From the NCBI GenBank assembly GCA_015501585.1, contig JADNRY010000218.1, forward strand, positions 1-64,000: a DNA stretch of 64,000 nt, in the 5' to 3' direction. This DNA is from Rhodocollybia butyracea (taxonomy: Eukaryota > Basidiomycota > Agaricomycetes > Agaricales > Omphalotaceae). Positions 52,905 through 64,000 of this stretch are shown here, piece after piece (position 1 is the stretch's first letter; every line of letters begins with the position of its first letter). The position numbers and the translations under genes were made by a program. Below the pieces are notes generated by a model, which worked only from the letters and a program-made list of their open reading frames with translations, was not told the DNA's origin and made no database searches.

Positions 52905-55364
52905 TCATTCGTTATGCTCACCCGAACCTTGACCCAATCTCTTCTTAGTACCCCTCCCTCTCGCCGTGACAAACCTCAATAACTTCCTCAAAACCGGGTC
53001 CTCCCCAATATAAAAGAACGACAGGCAAAACCCGAAAGCAAGCATTCCGATTGCAACGAGACATTGGACCATCCAGCCGTGGTGGACGTGATAGTAGATC
53101 TGTTGGGAGGAGATAAGATAAAGGAGATAAGATAAAGATGCACCCACTTGACCACCGACAATAGGTCCCACTAGAACTAGAAATAACAACACCAACGATA
53201 AGGACGTAAGACAGAGTTCTTCATCGGTTCTTTTGAGGAAAAAAAAGAGAAACTCGCCTGCGCAACCGAGCATCTATTCGAGTGTTTCGAGTTTCGAACA
53301 AAGTAAGCCAATTATAGAGCAGTTAAATATTGCTGTGCTCACATCCAACACCCTCGATACCCCTCGATACCGATGCCAGTTCAGCCATTAAGGGGGATAC
53401 GATTCCGGAGGCCCAGAATCCTGTGAAAGAACTACTCTTGGAGAACTATTCATAGAGCAGAGTAAGAAGGAGAGAAGCAGTGTAGATAAACAAGCGAGCA
53501 AGGAACGGGAAAAACATACTCGTCAAAGCAAATGACACGATCAACAGGGGGAGATTATTTATGATCATCAATACCCACCATGGGACCGACGCAACGTATG
53601 AGATGAGGGAGATCCAGCTGGGGCCGTAACGGTCGGAGATGTGGCCTGCGAGGGGACCAGCTAGTTGAAGAGAGAGCGAGAGAATGGTCGAGAGAATGGG
53701 TGGGATCAGCATAGGATGCCTCAGGGCGAACGGAGATCAACAAGAAGGGGGAGAACAGCGGAAACAAAGAAACACTCACAAATAAACGTCGGGCCCATAG
53801 CAGCCAAAAACACAAGTCCGACCTTCGTAGAATCGAATCCAAAAGAGGCTTGGAGATGGAGCGGAAGCGTTGGCTCGATTGACATTATCAGGGCTCTATG
53901 TAGTCAGAGGATTCAGGGACAGAGATTTTTGTCGTAAGTATGTAGAGGAAATTACGCACCCGTATACACAAGGCAGAATCGTACCCACGATCCCACGAGA
54001 AGATTTCGTGAATTGGACAATGACAAAAATCAACGATGGCGAGGGGGCTCGTTCTTCTTTTTCCTTTTGAGTTTTGCCTTTGTTTCCGAATCCATTGTCG
54101 ACATCGACCTGGGTGGTGTCGGAACTATCGGAATTGGTTGGTTCCACTAGAGGCGTAGTGGTCTGTCCTTGTAACTCCCGCATTGGCATTGGGCTACCCG
54201 TTGTATTCGCTTCCGAAATTTCATGATTCCCCGGTGGTGCAGCTGGATCGCGTCCATACTTCAAAGCTGACTTGCGGTCGATGAGGAAGAAACGGCTTAG
54301 AAGATCGCAGAATGCGGTGATGATTCCGAATATGCAGGGACCGCGAAAGCCGAAGCGAGCGTAGAGAATCTGTGGATGTGGGTTCCAATTAGATATCTTG
54401 ATTGCGTGGTTTGTGATGAAGGGGACTTACACCACCGGCTGCGGGTCCAACGAGAAGACTAGATCGAAGAAGTATCAGTGAGTAGAATATAATCGATGTA
54501 GAAAATTTGACTTGCCCAATCGACTGTCCAATCATCGCTACACCAAGTTGGCCTTATGAAAAGCGGTTCCACATGAGCGACTCCACCGGAGACGAAAAGA
54601 CAAACAGAAAAAAGAAACCCACGTCCGATGAATTGCGTTGGGGTCATGTCACACCTAAGGCAGGGCAATTCGAGCATATTAGCATTGGCTAGTTCAAGAC
54701 CGAATGGAAAAATGGAAGCAGGATAACGAAAACTCACAGTAAAGCAGGCCCGACAACCCATACCATCGCAGAACCCGTCCCTTGCAAAACTCGAGCAAGA
54801 CACATCAGCCAGTAAACGGGAGCCTCCATTAACATAATTTGTGAGCCGATGAGAACGAGAACGCCGCAGACTAGAGGGAGTTGACGGAGTTCGTATCGTT
54901 CGGAGACCATTGCGACTGGGATGGTGGCTGCGGGATTCAAAAACCATTTAGGTTGAATCGGGTTGAGCGAGGTTTGAACGACTCACAGAAAACTAGACCC
55001 GCACACTGTACGAATTGTTTTGTAAGTTGAATGGACGTCGAATAATTGACCTCACGTACATATGCAAAAAGAAGCCAACTTGTAAGGACAGAAGGCGCAG
55101 CATACCCGAGTTTTTCTAACTGAAAGGGAAGGACTGGTACAAGGATATAATAGACGACCCAATCAGTGCAGATGCCTAGTCACAATGTAAGTTTTTTTGA
55201 AGCAAAAACTAAAAAAGGATAACCTAGGCCTACTACAAACGTAGCATACCAATAGGATGATCGCCACTTGAGACCGTACAGTGGTTTAGGCGTGGAAGAC
55301 GCTATTATTTTGAGATTTTAGTAGGCGAGAACATGCATAGAAGAGATCTGAACTTGCCTTCCAT
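52905..55364 (-). CDS. MFS transporter (DHA1-like)
   Basis: About fourteen minus-strand exons (first 55358-55364, then 55224-55301, 55060-55175, 54987-55005, 54738-54927, 54623-54654, 54516-54552, 54431-54458, 53960-54369, 53780-53895, 53520-53660, 53343-53420, 53148-53170, 52905-53099) join in phase to 489 residues. Twelve-helix major facilitator features: GLGICTDWVVYYILVPVLPF, SERYELRQLPLV (loop 2-3 motif), ARVLQGTGSAMVWVVGPALL, LGVAMIGQSIGLLVGPAAGG (helix 5 motif C of antiporters), GHISDRYGPSWISL, and a long charged central loop (54080-54250). Two introns use GCAAGT donors (55357 and 54515). The 172-nt intron before GPIVGGQ (53171-53342) replaces about 20 residues usual in the family (helix 11), so a microexon there may be missing. 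Multidrug or vesicular amine-type substrate, not predictable. Confidence 0.78.
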
Positions 55365-56148
55365 GGAAATACAGTAAGCTGATGATGGGAGGAGGAAAGA
55401 GAGAGTGTTTGGAGCCCTCACTCTCTCGCCGTTAGAAAAAAACCTTAGTTGACAATTATCGACGTAACGATTTTGATCCCGTTTGCTGGCTCCCATTAGT
55501 AACTACTCCGATTTCGAAGCGAGGAAGTTTAACTGACAGTTCCGCATGCTTCTTTTATCCTTGCAACTCCCCTTAATGATATAAAAAAAGAAAGGGCAGA
55601 GGTCGGATACTTCGGTTTTCGGAATCTTTTCGTCGCCATTAGAACCCATGATGCATCGATGAGTGTCCCGTACGTTCCGTCGTCCTTAGCACATTGGTGT
55701 TTGGAGCTTGTTGGATACAGTCTTTCTGCCGCATAGTAAGTACTTCAAGTTGGCGAAGTACATGTACAAACCAAGTGTGGACACGGTCAGATCTGAAATA
55801 TCGATAAGGTCACCTGGTTCATCAGATAAGGTGTCAAAGCTGTATATACATGACTACTTATGGTAATCGCTTTATACCCTCCATGTGTCCATGACAAATT
55901 GGCGTATTGGCGTAGCAGCTTGTCTTGACATAGGCATAAGCCAATCAAGTAGTACAGCTTGGACTGAGGATGGCAAAATTACCTAGGCGTCACGTTTATT
56001 TACATATTCAAGAGGAACGAACACTATTTCCCATTATTATCCATCACTGCACTCAAATATAGTCCCTTAAGTCACATACGTACTTAAAGGTACACAATAT
56101 AAGCAAACCATAAGAAAGAAATAAAGATCGTCTAAAGTCCATGCGAGC
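55365..56148. other. Intergenic, nothing recognised
   Basis: Upstream region of the MFS gene and downstream region of the RNR large-subunit gene, which are in the same direction. No frames of interest. Confidence 0.6.
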
Positions 56149-59100
56149 TTATCTGCCCTCAACGCCTTTGTCAACGGTAAACTGAATCGCATCAACAGCT
56201 GGACGAGTTCGCAAATAACTATACTCAAAAAGTCAATCCGCGTATAGAACTCTTTTGTGCGAGACCACACTTACTATAACCCCGTCTTCAGGCCTTTCTG
56301 CCATCCGTAAAAGTGCATCGCAGTCTAATCATCCATAATCAGTCAAAAAAGATATCGTGTAAAAACCGACTCACCAACTGCTTCACCGATGGCTTAGCCA
56401 AAAATATATTAAGTGACTGGCTCCCGCAAATGAATGCTCCACGGTCAGCAGATAGATCAATGATACAGCGCTGGGAGATCTCCCAGACTGTCTTATAGAT
56501 AGATTTGACATCGTCAGGAATCTCCGGAATATTCTGCACCGAGCCACCATTTAAGATGAGCTTATTCTTCATGCGCTCGTCCCACAGGTTGAGGGCCACG
56601 AGCTCCTTGATGAGCCATGGACAGATGACTTGGAAATCACCTGCGGCGACACGACGCGTATACACGTTACTGTGAATCGAGTTCAAGCCAGAAAGTAATA
56701 ACAACGCAGAATAACTCACGTTGTGTAGGGCTCGAAGCACTCGTTGTTCGATAGTATATGACTAGTTGACACTGTGGGGGGCAACGCGACAAGGAGAGAG
56801 TTCCTCAAGCCTTTTTCAGCAATACGCGCCTTCAACCCAACCCACTCCCACAGAGGGCTGGGCGTAACACCCCAAAAGTCATACTGCAGCTGACCTCGCT
56901 GCGCAGGACTTCCTTCCCAGGTTTCATACGGCCCGTAACGCTCTGCAAGCTCAACACTAGCTTCGAGCGCACCGTGATAGATAGTCTCAAAAATCTGGAG
57001 GTTAAGCATCCGCGCTTCCTTTGACTCAAACGGCAGGCGGAGGCACATGAACACATCCGCGAGACCTTGCACACCCATACCGAGGGGTCTATGCCGCAAG
57101 TTCGAGTAGCGCGCAGCGGGGACAGGATAGTAGTTCACGTCGATTTGACGATCGAGATTTTTGACGAATACTTTCGTGATAGCATGGAGCTTGGGAAAGT
57201 CGAATTGACCGTCGTGGATAAAGGCCGGAAGGGCGAGGGTACCGCAGGTGCAGACGGCTACTTCGTCCGGGGCGGAGTATTGGATAATCTCGGTACAGAG
57301 ATTGCTGCTGAGGATGGTGCCTAGATTTTTCTGGTTCGACTTGACTACGAACACGAATATATGAGGGAACATATATATATCATGGGAAGAAGGAACATAC
57401 TATTGGCTGGGTCTTTGTACAGCATGAACGGCCCTCCGGTCTCAATCTGAGCGGTGACGATGGCTACCCATAATTTTGACGACGGAATGACACGTCTGGC
57501 GCGTCCCTCACGCTCATAGAGTTCGTATAGCTCCTCAAATTCAGCGCCATAAACCTTGTTGAGCCCTGGAGCTTCACTAGGACAGAATAAGCTCCATTCT
57601 GCTTCCGCCTGAACTCGTTTCATACTAGTATACCATTGAGGAATCGAGAACCAGGATATTCCAACAAGGAACCACTCACAATAGGTCCGGAATCCACAGC
57701 GAGCAGAATAAGTCCCGGGCACGCATCTCTTCTTTGCCATTGTTCTTCCGAATGTCTAGGAAATCGAAGATATCGGCATGCCAGGGCTCGAGAAACATGT
57801 TGAATGCTCCACGTCGCTTGCCAGCGCCTTGATCTACATAACGAGACGTTGCGTCAAAGGTTCGCAACATAGGCACTAGCCCTGCGTCTCGCCCATGTGA
57901 CTCAGGAATATAAGAGCTATAACGTCGATAGTAATACAGAGTAAGTGAAACTCGTCGTCACAAAAAGAACGCAGAGAATTTCTTTTCACTTACCCTCTGG
58001 CTCTATGATTGGAGATGCTCACAGCAGCTCCAGACGCATGGCGCGAGATGTGAGCACACGCCGTCAACGTTTCAAAAAACCCCACCAACAGAATCATCTC
58101 GCATACACGTCAAATAGCAATTACACACTTGTGGGTGAGTGGTCCCAGCGTTGAAAAGCGTCGCCGATGAATGGGTGTAGTATTTTTGACTCATGAGGTC
58201 GTATGTCTCCAGGGCCTGTTCGAGATCATCACCGTGAGTACCTACAGCGACACGCATGAGGAGGTGTTGGGGGCGTTCAGCGACTTTTCCGTCCATTCGG
58301 AGAAGGTAGGAGTGCTCGAGAGTCTTGAACCCGAAACTTTGTTGTTTGGGCGATATGTCAATTCAGGAGGTCGAGCTAGACATATGGAACACTTACTATT
58401 TGTATTCGAAGTCCCTCGAATGATCAATAGCGTTGTCAAGCGCGTCTTTGTGCTTCATGACATTCGCGAGGAAATCTTTGGAGACCATCGGAGCGGCGGT
58501 ACCTCCGGTGTTTGGTTGGACTAGTTGTACATGAGAAGCGTATCGGGGAAGAGATGGACTAGGATGAAATAACATACCATAAGCATGCAAATCCTGCATA
58601 ACATCACTGAATCGCTCTTTGGTCTCTCTGTGTAACTTAACGACGGCAATGCGAGCGGCGAGAGCGGCATAGTCCGGATGTTTGGTTGTCAGATAAGCCG
58701 CCGTCTCGGCGGCGAGGTTCTACTCTCTGTGTTAGACGAAGGTCATCTTGGGTAAAACTGTACAAACGTCGATCTCGGAGGCCGTCATGCCGGGGCACAG
58801 ACCAGCAATTGTTTTATTGATAACCCTAAGAGAAGGATCGGTTTAGGTATTGTCATATCAGATAGGAAATAATCTTACTCGTTGGGATCAACAAATTTGA
58901 GGTCAAGTCCTTGGCATGCCTAAAGAGGACACTGTGTTCAATGATATACCACCTAAAGAATCGTCTAACCTGTGTAATTTTCTCTCTAAGCTGAAGTTCG
59001 GTAAGATGATTATCTTTAAGGCAACAGTATACGATACGTACCTCTGCAGTGTTTGATTTGACATCCCGTTTTACACTGTTCAATGACGGACCAGTAGGTA

Positions 59101-59181
59101 TACATCTAGAAGGCATAAAGATCTAGCAGTCGTTCCAATAGAAAAGACTTGTACACACCCATCTCGAAGCAAGACTGTCAT
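56149..59181 (-). CDS. Ribonucleotide reductase large subunit, short C-terminus and one frameshift
   Basis: Class I RNR alpha subunit in many minus-strand exons from MTVLLRDG (59181). Recognised in order: [101 protein letters not shown] (first active-site Cys), [51 protein letters not shown] (thiyl-radical Cys with N and E), [12 protein letters not shown] (partner Cys), [57 protein letters not shown] (Tyr pair). It stops at VDKGVEGR (56149), without the usual C-terminal extension carrying the CxxC shuttle. At 58074-58079 a run of six A (TTTTTT in coding sense) gives TGA where five would keep [20 protein letters not shown] in frame. So it is either a decaying paralogue or hit by a sequence error. 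It is head-to-head with the small subunit. Confidence 0.8.
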
Positions 59182-60994
59182 TGTAGTGGAGCGACTTGAA
59201 GTGGAGTGGGAGATCTATACTTTTGGGAACGAATTAACGACCTTTTTATGTATGTGCGACGGGGAGCTGCTACCAGTATGACAGGAAGTCAGCTTTCCCT
59301 CGGGCAGGAAGAGAAGAAGGAAGAATGTGTAATCCTCGCTGCAAAGGATCCAGACCTGAGGCTATTAAGACACGTACGAACGGGATTGAAGATACACCAA
59401 TTTCAAAGCCTATCAGCCTTGAATTGCTTCTGTGCTGAAGCCAATTAAGAAGCGATGAGATGAGAGAGCCACAGTTGGTATACCACCGATGTGCAAAAGA
59501 ACTCCTATATGACTGTTATCGTCCCATCTAGGAATGTGTATTCATATCCAAAACAACTAGATCCCCAAGCGCAAAGGGAAGCTAGATTAGGGTTATTTAC
59601 TCGCCTATCAAAGTACTACCTGATGCTCAACAGGCGGCCCAGGCTTGCGAATAAAGCTTGCGAGGTTTTGTCAGTTCATTACCTGAGCTACCTAACGTAG
59701 CGTAGTCAAACAATACTGTTTGCTCAGTATAGCACAGATGTGGCGGAGAGAACTATTCGATTATTCGTAGACGCTCGAGGCAGCAGATGGAGTGACAAAA
59801 CAAAACAGAAGCGGAGCAATTTACCCTATGCCCGTCGAGGCAAGTAGGTTCCGGATGAGCTAAAACCAGGGGAAAACCTCGTTGGAAGTCAGTAGGCATC
59901 GTCTCGTTGGCTAAGATGAAGAAAGCATATGCTGTACAACGTATTTTGGTTACGGAGAATCATACAAGCTAAGGGGAAGTAGGAAGAAGCTCCGTGATGC
60001 CATCCACTGAGTTCACGCTAAGTACTCCAATGAAATGTAATCGTGGACATGCAGAGTAACCCAGATGGTAGACGAAGAAAGCGACCACTTGGTTAGGTTC
60101 GTGGCTGGTGGGTTTTCATCGACATCTTTCATTTCTCAAGTTGAATAAATCCCGCCCTTCCTCAGTAGTCCAAAGTTCAAACCTTGCGACCAGTCTACCG
60201 TCTTTCTCTGCGGCAGTTGTTTATCCCAATATGTGGCCGTCGCTGGTGGTAACAATCTCGCATTGCTGTCGACAGGATGTTGGATTCGTTGAGAGTATAT
60301 TGGTCACTGTTTCGGTCCTCGTGTAGCGCTAAGCGAAGAAAAGTTGTTAGAGTCACATGTACAGAGAGCCGCCCACGTCATGTGTCATACATAACTTAAA
60401 GCGCTTAAGCCTTCAACGTTGCAATTCTTGCAATTCAAGCTGAGAGCTCTAAAAGAGATAACCCAAAGAAAAATCCTCGGAATCCGTTTCAATCGGCTCT
60501 GAAACCTGACCGAAGATCGCCAAGAAGACACCCATGACTAAGTATTTCTCAAAAATTCATAATCAGTGGTGGTCAAGTGGTGGTAAAACAGCGTTCACCA
60601 TTTCCGCACTTGTCTCCTTTCTTCTGTTGCAAGGTAACGAGGAGACACCACGAGGTAAATATACCCGGCATATTACCCTATGGTATCTGGTGTTACTGCA
60701 CGATGTTTCGCGATAGGAATTTCATTGAGCTCTGATCGAATTTCGTCAGTGAGTTTAATCTTGATTCAACCTCTTCAAACGGGTCTTTTTATTCCTTGAG
60801 ACTTTCTTTTAACCCACTCGATCAATGGGAGTCTTTTCGTAATAGTTTCAACCGCAGCAAGTACGTACTTCACAAGAACCCCGCTATCCACCGTCCAACT
60901 AGGCGTCCCGGGTCCCCTTCCAAAGAACTAGTATAAGGTACACCGGTTCAAGCTCAAATCCTGCAGGACACAGCCGCTCATTGGATATTTGACC
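59182..60994. promoter_or_regulatory. Divergent intergenic region of the RNR pair
   Basis: The 1.8 kb between the two RNR starts contains no gene. It is the only region that could hold common control elements (for example MluI-cell-cycle-box-type ACGCGT or damage-response sites). I did not find a convincing repeated motif by eye; ACGT-core words occur near the large-subunit end (CACGTACGAAC at 59370). Confidence 0.3.
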
Positions 60995-62329
60995 ATGACT
61001 GAACGTTTTGTAGGTGATATCCATTGTCAAGAGCACGACGAGCCCTTGCTTCAAGAATCTGTCAACCGATTCGTATTGTTTCCCATCAAGTTCCCTGAGG
61101 TATCACATTCCTTCGTTGTGCTCTATATACACCTAACAAATTGATAGATATGGGCCATGTACAAGAAAGGTAGCTTGTGTTAACACTCTCATATTCTTGG
61201 CTAACACTTCGCAGCCCAGGCATCGTTCTGGACGGCTGAAGAAATAGATCTCAAAAACGATCTTGGGGACTGGAACTCTCTGACGCCAGACGAACGCCAC
61301 TTCCTCTCCCACATCCTCGCATTTTTCGCTGCCTCAGATGGTATCGTCAACGAAAACCTCGTCGAGCGTTTCAGTAGCGAAGTCCAATCTGCAGAAGCTC
61401 GTTGCTTTTATGGGTACCAGATCATGATGGAGAATATCCACTCCGAGACATACTCGCTGCTCATCGACACATACATCGAGGACATGGCCGAACGCGACAA
61501 GCTCTTTGCTGCCATTGAGCGTATCCCTTGTATCAAGAAGAAGGCTGATTGGGCACGCGTATGGATCAGCGACAAGGACTCGACCTTTGGAGAACGTCTC
61601 GTTGCCTTCGCCGCGATAGAAGGCATATTCTTCTCCGGCGCATTCGCGAGTATCTTCTGGATGAAGAAGCGAGGGCGCATGCCTGGCCTCACATTCTCGA
61701 ACGAACTAATCAGTAGGGATGAAGGTTTGCACACCGATTTTGCATGTGTTCTTTTCCGCCATCTTCGCCGGAGACCACACCCTGATGTAGTGAAGAGAAT
61801 CATCACAGAGGCTGTAAGGATCGAGGAAGAGTTCCTCACTGGTACGCTTTTTATTTTCTGTTGTATCACTGCCCTCATAGTACTGCTTTTTCTCGTTAGT
61901 CGCCCTTCCTGTGGCGCTGATCGGGATGAATGCGGATTTGATGAAACAGTACATCGAGTTTGTAGCAGACAGGCTACTTGTGGAACTCGGCAGCTCAAAG
62001 GTTTACAACGTCGAAAATCCGGTGAGAGACATTGGTGACTTGCTGACGATCTCGCTTTGCTAACGTATTGTGCACAGTTTGACTTCATGGATATGATCTC
62101 CCTTCAAGGTACGTTATGTACTGTGACCGCTCAACAACTGAACCTCATTTTTTCCTAAAGGAAAGTCAAATTTCTTCGAGCGTCAAGTGAGCGAGTACTC
62201 GCGCGCCGGGTTCTCGACAGAACCCAAACAAGAACCATTGTTCTCTGTTTCTGGGTTCGTATCCAATATACGGAGTTAATGCTAGATCTGATTTCTGCTC
62301 CTTTTAGTGCGTTTGAGGAAGACTTTTAG
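60995..62329 (+). CDS. Ribonucleotide reductase small subunit
   Basis: Seven exons (60995-61099, 61148-61169, 61215-61841, 61900-62021, 62078-62108, 62161-62254, 62308-62329), all phases agree; 340 residues. Class Ia beta subunit with all metal and radical residues visible: Asp in [12 protein letters not shown], Glu and His in MENIHSETY, the radical Tyr of the same motif, Glu in [11 protein letters not shown], Glu and His in [11 protein letters not shown]. The C-terminus ends GAFEEDF, the aromatic-acidic tail that docks to the large subunit. The N-terminus is short (about 35 residues before IWAMYKKAQ) compared with the housekeeping eukaryotic protein, so an upstream exon may be missing. The protein forms the diferric-tyrosyl radical for dNTP synthesis. 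Both subunits side by side is uncommon in fungal genomes. Confidence 0.88.
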
Positions 62330-63082
62330 ACCTTCAGCGCTACGAGAAAATTCTTGCAGAATTCTGCATAGTAAGTATACTTAGTTGGTAAAATCCATGC
62401 CATATCACGAGGTTCAAACACCAAGTAAGCAGTAGTAGTACATGGACTAAGCCAGTAGGTACTTTGTATTTGTGGCTGGGAATGCCTAATCTCACTTGAA
62501 CTTATTCGAGTGCTTCTGATGAACATACTTAACCATGATTGAAGGTAAAAACAAAACCTTTCGTCTTGCATAATGGATTGAACTAGTCAAAGCTATTTAT
62601 CACAAGTCATTCAATTTTCAACACGGGCCTTTCTGGGACAGTGCTGCTGGAAAGTCCTGTGTTTTCCCACTTTTTCCTTTTAGGGTTATCGACTTCCAAC
62701 AGCACATGGCAGCATCTACAGTTGATAGACGAAAGAACCAATAATTCTTGGGCCCTGGTTACGGGGCCGGTATGCATGTACACATCGGTATCATCATCGT
62801 AGGGAGTCGTAGGGCCACCAGCAATGAGTGAGCCAGCAAGGTCTCTCAGGTTGCGGGCCGTGCTAAGCCAAGTGGAGTATATATATCAATCGATCCGAAA
62901 ATCGCTCAGGGCGGTGTCGATCTTGTCCTGTTTCATCCTTTATATATATAAAACAACTTGCCGGAAATTTAAAACGTTCCAAGAGTCGTTGTCTGTCGTT
63001 CTGCTGGTTCAGTTCAGCCCCTCACTTCGGTTGCTGGTCAATCGCTGGTAATCCTTGCAATACCAATCTATACGACTCGGAA
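62330..63082. other. Intergenic; promoter of the last gene
   Basis: Contains TTATATATATATAAAAC at 62938-62954, about 130 bases before the start at 63083, a probable TATA region. No gene. Confidence 0.45.
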
Positions 63083-64000
63083 ATGCGCTCCGGTCTTCTC
63101 TTTGCCTTCATAGCTAGCTCCTTCCTTGCCGTGTGCCCTATGCCAATGCCAGGCTCGTCAGGACCACTGACAGAAGCAAGTATTTACCTGGTTATTTGTA
63201 CTACATATATCTAATACCCGCATCTTTCCAGGGACGTCCTATCACTGTGACTTTCACCGACCAAACTCGTGAACCCTTGGACAATGTTGAAATTCCAGAA
63301 TCTGAGAGAGGATCCCTCACCAAACTGTTCAGCGCCGCAACAGACTTTGATTTGGCTCGCAAAATAGACTACAAAGGTTCATATAGTAAACCACTGGGCG
63401 AGCTTACAGATCGGCGATGGGCTTACTTCACCTTCGTTGGACTGTTCGCGCAATGTACTGAGAAGAAGCCATGTTTTGGCTGGATAGCACAAGGTCGTGA
63501 GTACTCCCCCAAAGCTGGTTTTCTTGGCATTCCTTATATACGCTTTTCTAGAGGACTGGGCTGTCTACAGCGATAAGCCCAATCTCTTGATTCCCCGTGG
63601 TAAATTTGCGAAGCGATATATTGGCGTTATTGAAGGCGGCCCATACTGGAACATCCTTGCAGGCGAACCAAAGGAAAATAGAGATAGGGCGTCGATACTC
63701 ACGCAGGCAATGCGAGGAGAATGGAATAGCATCTCAAATGAGTTTATGGCGAGCTTAGTCCCAACGCCGATTGTAAGTATTGACTTGGTTGACCAGATCG
63801 TACTATACCTCCATCTTTCCAGATAATTCCCGCCACCGTGACCTTCATTGACCAATACGGTGTGCCAACCTCCGAAATCGACAGCATTGGCGAGTACGAG
63901 AAGATATCTGTCACTAGAATGTTTGTGGCAGCAACAGGCGTTAGTTTGGCTGGCCAACTAATCTACAAAGGCTTGTATAAGCCACTGGACGACCCTCAAG
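63083..64000 (+). CDS. Secreted protein with two diverged repeats, truncated by the window end
   Basis: Exons 63083-63175, 63232-63496, 63552-63772 and 63823 to beyond the end; phases agree when the first intron uses a GCAAGT donor at 63176. MRSGLLFAFIASSFLAVC is a signal peptide. Repeat 1: ITVTFTDQTREPLDNVEIPE, then LTKLFSAATDFDLARKIDYK GSYSKPL, ..QDWAVYSDKPNLLIPRG, YIGVIEGGPYWNIL. Repeat 2 starts TVTFIDQYGVPTSEIDSI, VTRMFVAATGVSLAGQLIYK GLYKPLDD. Spacing and residues correspond, so the protein grew by internal duplication (unit about 165 residues). No family recognised; two Cys near CTEKKPC. Secreted; function unknown. Confidence 0.66.

Noticed and set aside
1..64000. CRISPR array, bacterial operon or secondary-metabolite cluster
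   Set aside because: Spliced eukaryotic genes throughout. No regularly spaced repeats with unique spacers and no polyketide or peptide synthetase genes.

Overview
The window is nuclear DNA of a filamentous fungus, almost certainly a basidiomycete (Agaricomycetes). Evidence: genes split by many short GT-AG (and some GC-AG) introns of about 45-80 nt; a basidiomycete-type seven-helix membrane protein; a NACHT-ankyrin NLR of the fungal type; macrofage-activating-glycoprotein relics; and gypsy-like and pogo-like repeats. I cannot name the species from the sequence.

Left part (1-27 kb). After a decayed UTP20-like fragment (1-760) comes a locus of repeated segmental duplication. Its unit is a minus-strand gene for a small secreted protein with a lysine-rich tail (called L here: copies A 2524-3845, B 8781-9992, C 10836-11606, D 21840-23016, E 23784-24624, plus two remnants). 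A shared promoter block (R) separates it from a divergently read four-helix membrane-protein gene (P). Only P at 25139-26956 and L copy D read through intact. The other P copies (5577-6510, 18851-19500) share one internal deletion and are each followed by a relic of a macrofage-activating-glycoprotein gene. Four non-autonomous DNA transposons sit in one 7.2-kb stretch (11663-14564, 16013-16448, 16570-17677, 17781-18842). Each has terminal inverted repeats and a 7-8 bp target duplication, and each empty site can be read from a sister copy of the duplicated unit. A perfect 76-bp-arm palindrome (20969-21128) is a further local rearrangement, absent from its sister copy.

Middle (27-44 kb). A small secreted-protein gene (27615-28230) is followed by relics read in both directions (28.8-30.5 kb). 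Then comes a decayed LTR retroelement (30989 to about 40030): gag with zinc knuckle and an aspartic protease, no recognisable reverse transcriptase or integrase, an internal MITE, a frame-breaking 170-bp tandem duplication, and the tail of a pogo-like transposase between its two long terminal repeats. A complete NLR (NACHT plus 11 very similar ankyrin repeats, 40388-43234) follows, then a TA-flanked MITE (43556-44144).

Right part (44.7-64 kb) is ordinary gene space: a THEM6-like thioesterase family protein, a long interval with nothing recognisable, a seven-helix membrane protein, a Ser/Thr-rich surface protein, an MFS transporter, and a head-to-head pair of class I ribonucleotide reductase genes (large subunit minus strand 56149-59181; small subunit plus strand 60995-62329). 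The small subunit has all iron and radical residues. The large subunit has the core motifs but ends before the usual C-terminal Cys pair and carries a one-base frameshift. The window ends inside a secreted protein built of two diverged repeats.
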